This document shows positions 21,290 to 31,557 of a stretch of 34,429 nt of DNA, in pieces. Each line of letters begins with the position of its first letter. Position 1 is the stretch's first letter. A program made the position numbers and the translations under genes. Below the pieces are notes generated by a model. The model did no database searches. It saw nothing but the letters and a program-made list of their open reading frames with translations, and was not told where the DNA came from. Source of the DNA: Zygnema cylindricum (taxonomy: Eukaryota > Streptophyta > Zygnematophyceae > Zygnematales > Zygnemataceae). Where the stretch lies: NCBI GenBank assembly GCA_037447655.1, contig JBBHKE010000551.1:1-34429 (forward strand), written 5' to 3'.

Positions 21290-21418
21290 TACGAACAAAA
21301 TGTACCTACATTTAGTGCGAAATTAGTGCGAAATTTCAGAAAACATGCGAAACTAGTGCAAAACTAGTGCGAAATTAGTGCGAAATTAGTGCGAAATTTC
21401 AGAAAACGTGCGAGAACT
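21290..21418. repeat. AGTGCGAAATT short tandem repeat
   Basis: Seven or so units of 11-12 bp (AGTGCGAAATT, AGTGCAAAACT) are arranged as a larger duplication, each half ending CAGAAAACRTGCGA. It directly precedes the TIR at 21419. Non-coding. Confidence 0.75.
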
Positions 21419-22126
21419 TACACCGCCAATCGCTATTAGCGTGTACGTTTGATTAGCGTATACTATTATTTAGCGTGGTGTACGCTAATTGGGAATTTGG
21501 AAATTTTGGAAGAAATCGATTACTCTAAGTAGGAATTAGGGCTTTTTTAAAATAGTGTGGATAATTCTATTTGAGAATAATAAAAAAAAAAAGCGGGACG
21601 GGATTAGCGTTGTGTACACTAATTCCGCCCCGCTTTTTTTTGTTTTATTCTCAAATAGCGTAGTTTATTCTATTTTTTTCTTTATTCTATTTAGGGTTAT
21701 ATTCAGTACGTTGTCTCTTAAATAGAGTGGTGTACGGTCAGTGTCAAACCGTACATAAATGTACCTTTTTAAGTTAAAAATTACAATAAATTAGTTTTAG
21801 TAACCGAGGACGCATGAGAATGTGCGTTCTAAAAAGGAAAAATAACCAGGTCGTAAAAAACCCGCTCGCTCATATTCGTCCGACAGCCGCGTTTCGACCG
21901 TGTGAATGTACGATTTGTGTACGATTTGTCAGAATTTGTACGGAGACTTATATTAGTGTAAGCATGTTTGCGACCGACATTTTTTTTTTCAAAGATCCAA
22001 ATTACCATAATCAAACAATTAGAATGTATGATTTTTTCCAAAATTTTCAAATTCTTAAATAGCGTACACCACGGTAATTATTTTTATACGCTAAAAAACT
22101 TACACGCTAATAGCGATTGGCGGTGT
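21419..22126. mobile_element. MITE family B (TACACCGCCAATCGCTATTA termini)
   Basis: TIRs begin TACACCGCCAATCGCTATTA at 21419 and close with its complement at 22126. Inside are a hairpin at 21570-21657 built on AAAAGCGGGACGGGATTAGCG and its complement, and repeated TAGCGTACAC phrases. The 82-codon frame at 21814-22062 has no recognisable domain. The right end of a relative lies at 33520-33618. Confidence 0.75.
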
Positions 22127-22138
22127 AGTGCTGTACAG

Positions 22139-22328
22139 TACACCGTGAATCGCTTTTAGTGTTAATGTTTTTTTAGCCAAAAAACTTCTTTTCTCCGTAC
22201 ACAAGTTTCCAGTTTATGATTGGAGGCCAGAAATCGACCTTTCGATCGGAACTGTCGGATTGAAAATATGGCAGGTGTGCACAGAGAAAAGATGTTTTAA
22301 GTGGCTAAAAAAACATTAACACTAACAC
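22139..22328. mobile_element. MITE family A copy 3 (right TIR eroded)
   Basis: It begins TACACCGTGAATCGC, has the subterminal inverted pair CTTCTTTTCTCCGTACAC / GTGCACAGAGAAAAGATG and stops in AAACATTAACACTAACAC without the terminal CACGGTGTA. It is separated from the family B element to its left by about 12 bases and from copy 4 by a GTACTGTACAGTACTG spacer. Confidence 0.75.
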
Positions 22329-22347
22329 TCTGTACTGTACAGTACTG

Positions 22348-22569
22348 TACACCGTGTATCGCTATTACTGTTAATGCTTTTTCTCGCCACTTAAAACATC
22401 TTTTCTCCGTACACATTTGTCCGATTTTCAATTTGAGACCGCCAACCGGAAGCTGAGAATCTTACCTTTCAATCGCAACCGTCAGATCCACAATCCGACA
22501 TGTGTGTACGGATAAAAGATGTGTTAAGCGACGAAAACAACATTAACACTAATAGCGATTCACGGTGTA
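22348..22569. mobile_element. MITE family A copy 4 (complete)
   Basis: TACACCGTGTATCGCTATTA and its inverted counterpart (one mismatch) bound a 222-bp element whose core (GAGAATCTTACCTTTCAATC) is the cleanest copy of the family in the window. Non-coding. Confidence 0.85.
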
Positions 22570-22970
22570 CCGTGCGGAATTTTTCCATACCGTGCGAACA
22601 ATTCTCGCACTGTTTGCCGTGGGCAAAACTGTAGAGCGTGACTGTACGGATTTGTCAGCACATGAAAATGGGACATGAATCCTACTGTACTGTAGCTTTC
22701 AATGGGCAATGATTTTCCAATTCTTGTTCTCAATTAATATTTAATAGTAACTTAGTGAAAATAGTAAATTTGATTAAATTCTTTGTAATGGAAACACAAA
22801 CATTTGATTCCAAGTGTTTTTGATATTTCGTTGTTGTATATTTATCAACTTGTTGAACTACAGTTTTCTTGTCCCATTGACTGATTTAGTAATTTTCTTT
22901 GCTAGTTTCTTAACCCTAAATTTATAAACATTTTCTTGTATCTGATTTGATAAAGTAATATTAAAGTAAT

Positions 22971-23150
22971 CAAACCCTGAAAAACCCTAAAAAAACCTAA
23001 AAAACTCTGTAAAAACCCTAAAAACCCTATAAAACCCTACAAACCATGTAAACCCTAAAAAAAACCCTTAAAAACCCTAAAAATTTCTAACAAACCACAA
23101 AAACCCTAAAAAACCCTAAACAACCCTGAAAAACCTTAAAAAAATCGTAG
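22971..23150 (+). repeat. AAACCCTAAAAA array just upstream of the LpxK start
   Basis: About a dozen AAACCCTA / AAAAACCCTA units, spaced 8-15 bases, run to within 15-20 bases of the LpxK ATG (23166). The unit is the plant telomere/telo-box motif, but the spacing is irregular, so it is not a clean interstitial telomere. It probably lies in the promoter or 5' leader. Confidence 0.7.
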
Positions 23151-23165
23151 TTTTTGCCTTATTTC

Positions 23166-26100
23166 ATGGGTTTCTATTTCCAAAACTCTATCAAACACCT
23201 CCGTAATTTTATTCGCACAAATGCGTTTTCCTCTCCCTCACATTTATCCAATCACAATCCTCCCAACCCTTTCTTCTCCAAACTAAAGAATAAAATAAAG
23301 GGCAAAATTATAGACAAAAACGAGGATAAAGTTAAGAATGGCTCTCCCTTTCCTCCCTTTACAACAGTTTTTGGAAATGAAAAATGTCCTTTCGCTCCTC
23401 CCTTTCCAATTCTCAAACTCCTTTATCTTTCTTCTTTTCTTTACTATGGAGCTTCTTCCTTTCGTCGAAACCTCTATCAATTTGGGATTCTTAAGCAAAC
23501 AAGGTTAGTTTTTTAGATTTTTTACTTGTTTTTCAAAGGGTTTTGGGTTTCTTAAGATTTTTCAAGGTTTTCTCTAGCTTTATGTGAGGTATTTTAAGTT
23601 TTTTGAGGTTTTAAAAGGTTTTTTTAAGGTTTGCTTAAGATTTTTTTTAAGGTTTTAAAAGATTTTTTTAAGGTTTGCTTAAGGTTTTCTCAAGGTTTTT
23701 TGGAAAAACATGAAAAGATGGTACCAAATGTTGTTTGATATATATTGTTGTATTTACATGTATGGACTTTAGCACAAATTTTGTTGGTAACTACACCTTG
23801 AATCGTTATTAGCGTATAGAAATTATTAGTGTAAAGAAAAATTAGCGTCGTTCATTCTAATTTAGTGCCAGGAGACGTGGCAGATTATGGTCCACTTTCT
23901 TAAATAGTGTAATTTACTATATTTAAGGTATCAATGTCAAAATTTTGGGGTGCCGATATAGCGTACATAAGGCTAATAACGATTCACGGTGTAGTTGTAA
24001 TCTTTCAATTTTTCCATTTTTTCCGTACAAATTTTCCTTAAAGCTTTTCATACAATTTTACGTTGCATTTTTCGGAACATTTTTACCATGCAATTTTAAT
24101 TTCTCAGTAATGTTTTTATATTCCACATATTAATTCCCTTTGAGTTTATTTCTTGTATGTATGTGTGATTGAATATGCATGTAAAAAACTTTCAAATACT
24201 TAAAACGGAAAAAAAAGTAGTTAGAACGAGAAAAGAGCACTTAAAATGAAGTATTCAACATCAGTACATATATTTCAAGTTATTAGCTATAACTAGATGT
24301 TAGTTATTATTTACTTGAAAATTAATGACAATTTTAAGCAATCCATGGTGATAGTGAAAAGGAAGAGAATAAAGACAATTTTAATACTGTTTATATTTAT
24401 AGAGACAATTTCAGTACTATTATACTTGTAAAGACAATTTCAACGATAAGGACAATTTCAATAGTATAGATACTAATGAAGGCTATTTCAATACTAATAA
24501 CACTAATAAAGAAAATTTCAATTTCAATGTTATTACTTCTAATGAAGACAATTTCATTACTATTAACATAATAAAGACAATTTCAATACTCTCAATACTA
24601 ATAAAGATGTATACTGTCAATACTACTAATTACAATTTCAATTCTATTAATACTAATAGAGACAATTTCAATACTATTAAACAGAGACAATTTCAATATT
24701 ACTAACACCAGTAGGGACAATTTCAATACTATTAACACTAATAAGAACAATTTTAATACAATTGATATTAATAAAGGCAATTTCAATACTAATAACACTA
24801 ATAAAAAATTTCAATGCTATTACTTCTAATAAAGGCAATTTCAATACTCTTACCACTAATAAGGACAATTTCAATACTGTTAACACTAATAAGGACATTT
24901 TCAATACTATTAATGCTATTACTATTAACACTAATAAAGAAGATTTCAATACTACTAATAAAGACAATTTCAATACTAGAAATACTTATCGAAAGTTCAA
25001 GATACACTACATTGCTCATCGCTATTGGAGTAAAGGGATTATTAGTGTAAATGAAAAATTAGAAATGTATAATACATATTATTACTAAATGCGAAATTAG
25101 AAAAAAAATCAGTTACCTCCACCCATACCATTTTTTATTTATTTTTTGTTCAGGTTACCTGTACCCATAATTAGTGTGGGGAATCTCACATGGGGAGGAA
25201 ATGGAAAAACCCCAATGGTCGAATATATCGCAAAAAGAATTTTATTTTTGGGAATTACCCCTTTGGTTCTAACCCGGGTAAGCTTTAAAACTATATATTT
25301 TTAACACCTTTTAAAACATAATGAATTTTTACCCCTTTAAAATAAATTGATTTTAGTTTAATCCATTTGGTACTAACCCGTAGTGAGTTTTAAAACATAA
25401 TAATTTTAAATAAAACAATAAATAAATAAATTTAAAGCATAATAAATTCTATGAAATTTTAAAGTGGCTAGGATTATTATAAGATTTTGTAAAATTTCTT
25501 ATTTATTTGTTTCGTAAAAAAATTTGTTTTTCGTAAAATTTACTATTTTTATTGTTTCGTAAACTTACTATTTATTATTATTAGTTTTAATAAATATAAA
25601 ATCTACTTTTTGGTGACAAAAGATGCACGAAAAGTTAAAATGTAGGTTAAAGAATCTAATGTAAATTTTCAAGTTCCATATATTATTTTTAACACTGTTT
25701 TAGAGTAAACAAAGGAGAGAAAAAGTGTTCTTTTTCAGCTAATTATATTTTTTTTGTACAAGAATGGTTTTTAAATTATTGACCGTATGGAATAATTGTG
25801 GTTTCTGTTAAATTTTGTGTTCCTGTCAGATTTTTTTTTTTTTGGTTTTCTTTTCGAATTTAAGTATTTTTTAATGGATTGTGTTTTTGAAATTAAGATT
25901 TTAATGCACTATATTAGTTTTAGTTTGATATTATTTCTGTAAAAACACATATTCGCGTAACTTGTTTTTTTTTTTTTTTTGGTTAAATCGCGGCAAATCA
26001 TCTTCATTTATGTTCAATGTTTTTTCTCTTTTTTTTTTCACTTTGTTTTTTCTTTATCTCCGTTTCCTTTTCTTTTCCCATTTTTTTTTCTTTTCCTTTT

Positions 26101-29100
26101 CCTTTTCCTTTTCCTTTTTATTTTTCTCTTTTCTTCTTTTTCCGTCCCTTTCCTTTTTTGTTCCTTTTTCGTCTTCGTTTTCGTTTTTGTTTTCGTTTTT
26201 CCTTTTTTTCCTTTTCCTTTTTCCTTTCCATTTTCTCTTTTCTTTTCTTCCTTTTTTTTTTCTTTTTCCGTTTCCGTTTTCGCTTCTTTTTCTTTTTCTT
26301 CGTTTTCTTCTTTTTCTTCTCTTTCTTCTTTTGCTTCTTTTTCTTCTTTTTCTTCATAATGTACATCAATTAGTGTGGTCCACTTTAGTTAATGGCAAAA
26401 AAAAACAGCCCTAAAAATCCCAAAAAAAATAAAATCCTATACTTATCTTTTGTTTTCTTTTTTTTGTTCACTTCAAACAATCTCTTCAAACAATTTTTGT
26501 TCACTTCAAATAATCTTTCTTTCTTTCTTTCCCTTTTCTTTTTTTGTAGGGATATGGAGGTGGAGACGAGGCTCGACTTTTAGAAAAACATTTTTCGGGC
26601 AGTTTTTTGGCGGTTGGAGTCGGACCGAATCGGGCAGCAGTGGCAAAAACTTTTTTTGAAAAAAGAAAAATTTCCAAACCGGTGTCAGAAAAAGAACTTA
26701 TGGTCAGATGGGAAAGACTACGGGCAGTCGAAAGAAAAACCGCCGAGAAAAATACCACAGAAACTGCCGAAAAAAACTTTGCCTGGATAAAAATTGCTGG
26801 AAAAAACTTTCCCGAAAAAGAAAATGTCGAAAAAAAAAATTCTCGAGAGTTAGAGGACGAAGACGAGAAAAAAGTACAACGACGGGACGAGTTAGAGATC
26901 AACCGGTATCGAGGAGGAAAGGAGAGAGGAGAAGCTTCGTCTTTATCTATCGGAGCAGCGGTTCTCGATGACGGAATGCAGGCAAGATCCCACAAAAAAA
27001 GGAAAAAAAGAAAGGAAAAAAAAAAAAACACGATCTTAAAAGGTTTTGTTTTTTGTTCAAGGAAGAAAGAAAAAAACAAATAATCAACTTCAAAAAATGT
27101 CAAAATAAAGAAAAGATTTGTCTTTTGTCTCTTTTGCGATTTTTTGTCTTTTTTTTTTTCCTTTCTGTCTTTGTCCTTTTTTTGTTTTTTTTCTTGTCTT
27201 TTTTTTCCTTTTGTCCTTTGTCCTTTTGTCTTTTGGTACTTTTGTCTTTTTGGCAATTGTCTTTTTGTCCCTTTTGTCTTTTTTTTGCCTTTTTGTCTTT
27301 TTTGTCTTTTTGTCTTTTGCCTTTTGTCTTTTGTCGTATTGTCCCTCCTGCCTTTTTTTCTTCTTGTCTTTAAATTTTTTCTCTTTTTGTTTTTTTGTCC
27401 TTTTGTCCTTTTTTTCTTTAGTCTGTAGTCTTTTTGTTTTTTGTCTTTTGTCTTTTGTCTTTTTTGTCTTTTGGCGTTTTTGTCTTTTTAAACTTTTGTT
27501 ATCTTTTGCTATTTTCTGCTTTGGTAAGGAATGGTGGTAACAAACAAAAAGAAAAAAACCGACAAATTAAAAAAAAAAAAAAAGCAAACAAAAAGAAACA
27601 ATCAAAAAACTTGTTTTCACAAAAGGACAAAAAAGGGCGGGGGCGCAGAACGGCAGCATTTTGTCCTTTTCCGGGATTTGGAGATAGTTATGGTCAACGC
27701 CGTTTCTATGTGGGGCAACGGAAACCTTATTCCGTTGGGACCGTTAAGGGAACGGATTACGGAACTGAGGAGGGCAGATATTGTTGCGATTCACCACTCT
27801 AATTTGGTAAAAAAGAAACCCAACAAAATCTCTACCTCTATCTCATTCCTCTCTCCCTCCTCCCCATTTACACTTTCTCTCTCATTGATGCCCTTCTCGT
27901 CTCTCTTCTTTTCTCTAACTCTCCTCCCTTCTACCTTTCTTTCCCCTTTCTTTTCCCTTTCTTCCTCTGTTTCCCCTACCTTTCCCCCTCCCCCTCCCCC
28001 TCCCTCTTCCCCTTCCTCCCTCTCCCTTTTTGCAGGTACCTCCCCAACGTCTCGAAACAATCGCCTCACACCTCCTCTCTCTCTCCTCCCCCCACACCAT
28101 AATTATCCACACTCATATGGCTCCAAAATCCCTCCTTCCTCTTCGCCAGCTGGCGCTCCACTACCCCTCAGCTTTACCCGATTGTATGGATTGTACGGAT
28201 TTCAGGTCGAATTTTATGGAATTACGGAGTTCTATAAACAGCGACGGAAACGCTGAGCTGGCTAACAAAAATATCGACGGAATCCGTAAATTACGAGGCG
28301 GTACAGTTTTGGCAGTTAGTGGGATCGGATGTCCTGAGGCGTTGAAAATGACTCTAGAGCGAATGGGGACGCGACAGGTGGCAAGTTTGTCATTTCCCGA
28401 CCATCATCAGTTTTGTCTCGAGGTGAGGGAGGAGAGAGAGGGAGGGAGGGGGGGGAGGGGGGGGGGGGGAGGGAGGGAGGGAGGGAGGGAGGGAGGGAGG
28501 AGGGAGGGAGGGAGGGAGGGAGGGAAGGGGGGAGGGAGGGGAAGGGAGGGGGGGGGAGGGGGGGGGAGGGAGGGGGGGGAGGGAGGAGGGAGGGAGGGAG
28601 GGAGGGAGGGAGGGAGGGAGGGAGGGAGGGAGGGAGGGAGGGAGGGAGGGAGGGAGGGAGGGAGGGAGGGAGGGAGGGAGGGAGGGAGGGAGGGAGGGAG
28701 GGAGGGAGGGAGGGAGGGAGGGAGGGAGGGAGGGAGGGGAGGGAGGGAGGGAGGGAGGGAGGGAGGGAGGGAGGGAGGGAGGGAGGGAGGGAGGGAGGGA
28801 GGGAGGGAGGGAGGGAGGGAGGGAGGGAGGGAGGGAGGGAGGAGGGAGGGAGGGAGGGAGGGAGGGAGGGAGGGGAGGGAGGGAGGGAGGGAGGGAGGGA
28901 GGGAGGGAGGGAGGGAGGGAGGGAGGGAGGGAGGGAGGGAGGGAGGGAGGGAGGGAGGGAGGGAGGGAGGGAGGAGGGAGGGAGGGAGGGAGGGAGGGAG
29001 GGAGGGAGGGAGGGAGGGAGGGAGGGAGGGAGGGAGGGAGGGAGGAGGGAGGGAGGGAGGGAGGGAGGGAGGGAGGGAGGGAGGGAGGGAGGGAGGGAGG

Positions 29101-29586
29101 GAGGGAGGGAGGGAGGGAGGGAGGGAGGGAGGGAGGGAGGGAGGGAGGGAGGGAGGGAGGGAGGGAGGGAGGGAGGGAGGGAGGGAGGGAGGGAGGGAGG
29201 GAGGGAGGGAGGGAGGGAGGGAGGGAGGGAGGGAGGGAGGGAGGGAGGGAGGGAGGGAGGGAGGGAGGGAGGGAGGGAGGGAGGGAGGGAGGGAGGGAGG
29301 GAGATTCAACACTAAATCTGGTGAAAACAGATGAATTACAAAAACTATTAGGATTAGAGAGATAGAGAGAAAGTGAGAAGGGAGAGGAGAAAGGAGAGAA
29401 ATATATTTCTCACTAAATTTGGTGAAAACAAATTTAATTATCATAACTTTTAGGATTGAATAGGTTTAAAGAGAGAGAGAGAGTTAGAGATAGAGATAGA
29501 GAGAGAGCAAGAGAAAAAAGAAGGAAAGAGAAAGAGGGAGATAAAGAGAGAAAGAGAGAGAATGAGAGAGAGGGAGAGAGAAGGAG

Positions 29587-29660
<74 letters not shown>

Positions 29661-29988
29661 CCGAGTGTCAGTTGCATAACCGTTACAATATCTTTTGTTT
29701 CTTTTTTTTTTCAGGACTTCCATCAAGTGAAGTCTCAATTTGCGGAATTGCAGAAAAAATGTGAAGGAAACGAGGTTTTCATCGTTTTGACGGAAAAGGT
29801 GAGAGCGATGGTTTTAATAATCTAAATAACTTCGAAACTTTTGACTTTTGTTACAGAAGAGAAACACCCTTTTTTATCCGATGCTGTTTGTCTGAACTGA
29901 TATTTGTATACCACTTTAATTTGCGTACAAAATAAAATGTATACATTACATATGCATAAATGTATTGTTAGTTTGTGTGTGTGTGTGG

Positions 29989-30024
<36 letters not shown>

Positions 30025-31033
30025 TTATATATTAATGTAGCGTATCTGTAGCCATTTGCCGATAACCTATACGTACCCTTTTTTGACCTACTGATAATTG
30101 ATATATTGGTCCGGTATATCGGTAACGGAATTATCGCAATAAATTTCCAAAAATTATCCAGCCGAAAACTATCGACATAACACCGTACTATTGTACGGAA
30201 TGGATTGTGCAAAATTTTCCAAAAGCCCCCCCCTACCTGTCGCGATATCTCTGTACTCATTCCGTACTTTATTTCCATACCATAATTTCCGTACTTTTGT
30301 ACGGACAACCCCTCCCAACCGATAATTATCGCAATAACTTTTGTTGGTTTCGGAGCGATATATCGGGACCCCTCACCGTTCTCTAACCGATAAATATCGT
30401 TATCGGTTTTATCGCAATAAGTTTTTTCCCGAAACTCAACACTAATATATATATATACATATATGTATATGTATATATATATATGTATGTATATGTATGT
30501 ATATGTGTATATGTATATATGTATATATATGTGTATATATGTATATATATATGTATACATATGTATATATATATATATAGATATATATAATATTGTTTTT
30601 TTTTCCCTGCTTCTGGGTTTTTTTATCCTTTTTGTTATTTTTCTTTTTCTTATTCTGAGTTTTGCTTAGTTTTTTTTTCTTGTTCCTGTATGGACAAGTA
30701 CAGGTATTCGACCATTTCTCTATGAGGGGGATGATGATGAGATGAGATGGATGTGATGATGGATGGATGGAGGGAGGGGGGGGGGGGGGGGGGGATGGAA
30801 TGGTGGAATGGAAGGACTGGAATGGAATGATCTGATTTGTATTTTTGTGTGCTTTTGTTTTTTTTTTTTTTGTTCGACAATAGGATTTTATGCGAGATCC
30901 GGAGTTATTGATTAAGGAACTCGATGGATTTGATGTTTTTGTTTTATGCTCAAATTTAGAAATTTTTGGAGGAGAAAAAGAAGTTGAAGCCATAGATAAA
31001 GCTCTCCTTTCTGTTTTGAGCCGACGTTTTTAA
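23166..31033 (+). CDS. LPXK: Tetraacyldisaccharide 4'-kinase (LpxK), plant type, 7 exons
   Basis: Exons: 23166-23503, 25154-25277, 26550-26981, 27657-27806, 28036-28422, 29715-29798, 30884-31033; 1665 nt, 554 aa, every phase consistent. LpxK phosphorylates the 4' position of the lipid A disaccharide precursor from ATP. Landmarks: N-terminal Ser/Arg/Asn-rich region (possible mitochondrial transit), an [22 protein letters not shown] membrane-proximal helix, [20 protein letters not shown] (P-loop, residues 127-132), [33 protein letters not shown] (294-298), [11 protein letters not shown]...[26 protein letters not shown] (469-472), and a final VLTEK/DFMRDPE...[10 protein letters not shown] block. 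Bacterial and plant homologues are about 330-400 aa; the excess is the N-terminus, a K/E/N-rich insert (about residues 199-287) and a longer loop in exon 5. Intron 3 uses a GC donor (CAG/GCAAGA). Plants carry nuclear LpxK; the pathway there is thought to be mitochondrial. Confidence 0.93.
23520..23705 (+). repeat. TTTTTAAGGTTT repeats at the start of LpxK intron 1
   Basis: Units such as TTAAGGTTTGCTTAAG and AAAAGATTTTTTTAAGG recur about every 12-25 bases. They are roughly complementary to the AAACCCTAAAAA array on the other side of exon 1. Confidence 0.65.
23792..23993. mobile_element. MITE (family A/B hybrid) in LpxK intron 1
   Basis: It starts TACACCTTGAATCGTTATTA and ends GCTAATAACGATTCACGGTGTA, 202 bp. 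The interior GAAATTATTAGTGTAAAG and CTTAAATAGTGTAA phrases match the composite at 1896-2425. Non-coding. Confidence 0.75.
24360..24990 (+). repeat. About 30-bp minisatellite in LpxK intron 1
   Basis: Units resemble GACAATTTCAATACTATTA plus ACACTAATAAG, repeated about 20 times with drift. Unit lengths are mostly multiples of three, so both strands hold open frames of about 100 codons (N/T/F-rich on plus, I/V/L/S-rich on minus). I read these as repeat artefacts. Confidence 0.8.
25960..26360 (+). repeat. TTTTCCTTTTTC polypyrimidine tract in LpxK intron 2
   Basis: About 400 bases of nearly pure pyrimidine, (CCTTTT)n and (TTCTTTTTC)n with occasional G, located 190-590 bases upstream of the exon 3 acceptor at 26549. 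Open frames through it are F-rich artefacts. Confidence 0.85.
27110..27530 (+). repeat. (TTTTGTC)n-like repeat in LpxK intron 3
   Basis: CTTTTGTCTTTTTGTCC phrases are reiterated for about 400 bases. Not coding. It follows the GC donor by about 130 bases. Confidence 0.85.
28423..29304 (+). repeat. (GGGA)n satellite in LpxK intron 5
   Basis: The intron begins GTGAGGGAGGAG and runs straight into GGGA tetranucleotides for about 860 bases, with about 200 GGG runs. Phase defects are few: GG at 28585, 28841, 28973 and 29044, GGGG at 28736 and 28872. Open frames of up to 434 codons (GREGGREG) are artefacts. The RNA carries the G-rich strand and every four units could form a G-quadruplex. Confidence 0.95.
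29585..29660 (+). repeat. (GA)n microsatellite in LpxK intron 5
   Basis: Pure GA dinucleotides from about 29591 to 29658, preceded by impure GA-rich DNA from 29470. It ends 57 bases before the exon 6 acceptor (29714). Confidence 0.9.
29965..30025. repeat. (GT)n then (AT)n microsatellite in LpxK intron 6
   Basis: GTGTGTGT at about 29972-30015 passes into TATATATATT. Non-coding. Confidence 0.9.
30024..30600. mobile_element. TATCGNNATA-rich dispersed element bounded by (TA)n, copy 1
   Basis: After TATATATTAATGTAGCGTATC the region is dense in CCGATA, TATCGCAATAA and CGATATATCGG phrases, with a central GTACGGAATGG / TTCCGTACTTT inverted segment, and then passes into a long (TA)n/(GTATA)n run from about 30445. 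A diverged copy with the same borders lies at 31196-31590. Insertion between (TA)n tracts recalls the rice Micron MITEs; that comparison is inference. Confidence 0.5.
30715..30800 (+). repeat. GATG/GGAT repeat and poly-G run in LpxK intron 6
   Basis: ATGATGATGAGATGAGATGG passes to GGATGGATGGAGGGAGGG and an uninterrupted G run of about 20 at 30774-30794, followed by GGAATGG repeats. Homopolymers of this length are prone to sequencing error. Confidence 0.85.
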
Positions 31034-31195
31034 TTGAAAGAAGTAATATTCTTTTTCTCGTTTATACGTTTTTTCTCGTTTTCTAGCATTTTTAGTTGTT
31101 TTCAGTTGTTGAGCTTCTCGGCTTCCTCTGCGGTTATCGTCTTTTTTTGTCATCTTCTGTGTGTGTTTGTTTATCATTTGCAGTTCTGTATATGA

Positions 31196-31557
31196 ATATA
31201 TATATTAATGTTGTGTATCGGGTAAAAATATATCGCGATAAATTCGACATTCGATATATTCATTATCGATTGGTCAGTGGCCTCGATATGGTACGGAAAG
31301 TCGTACAAAAAGCCGTACTAAAAAGGTACAAAAATCGCACGGTCCCCCCCCCCGACTGAGGGAGCGCCACATGGGGGGGGGGGGAGGGGGGGCGTTTTTT
31401 TTTTTTTTGACCTAGCGTCAACTTCGATATATCGCGGTACAAAATATATCGAGTTATTGGCCGATATATCTTAAAAATATCGCGATATTGGCCACCTCGA
31501 TATATCGATTATCGGGTACCCAAAATCAAGTACATATCGAATATCGGCTAGGGGCCT

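Noticed and set aside
22971-23150. Interstitial telomere
   Set aside because: The AAACCCTA units are irregularly spaced with variable A runs, unlike a true (TTTAGGG)n array. Telo-box-like leader DNA is the simpler reading.
24677-25088. N/T/F-rich and I/L/V-rich proteins of about 100 residues
   Set aside because: They are produced by a minisatellite of about 30 bp within LpxK intron 1 in several frames and on both strands, with no start context or homology.
28030-29444. GREGGREG and LPPSLPPS frames of 300-434 codons
   Set aside because: They come from the GGGA satellite. Only 28036-28422 is true LpxK exon; the donor GTGAGG ends it before the repeat.
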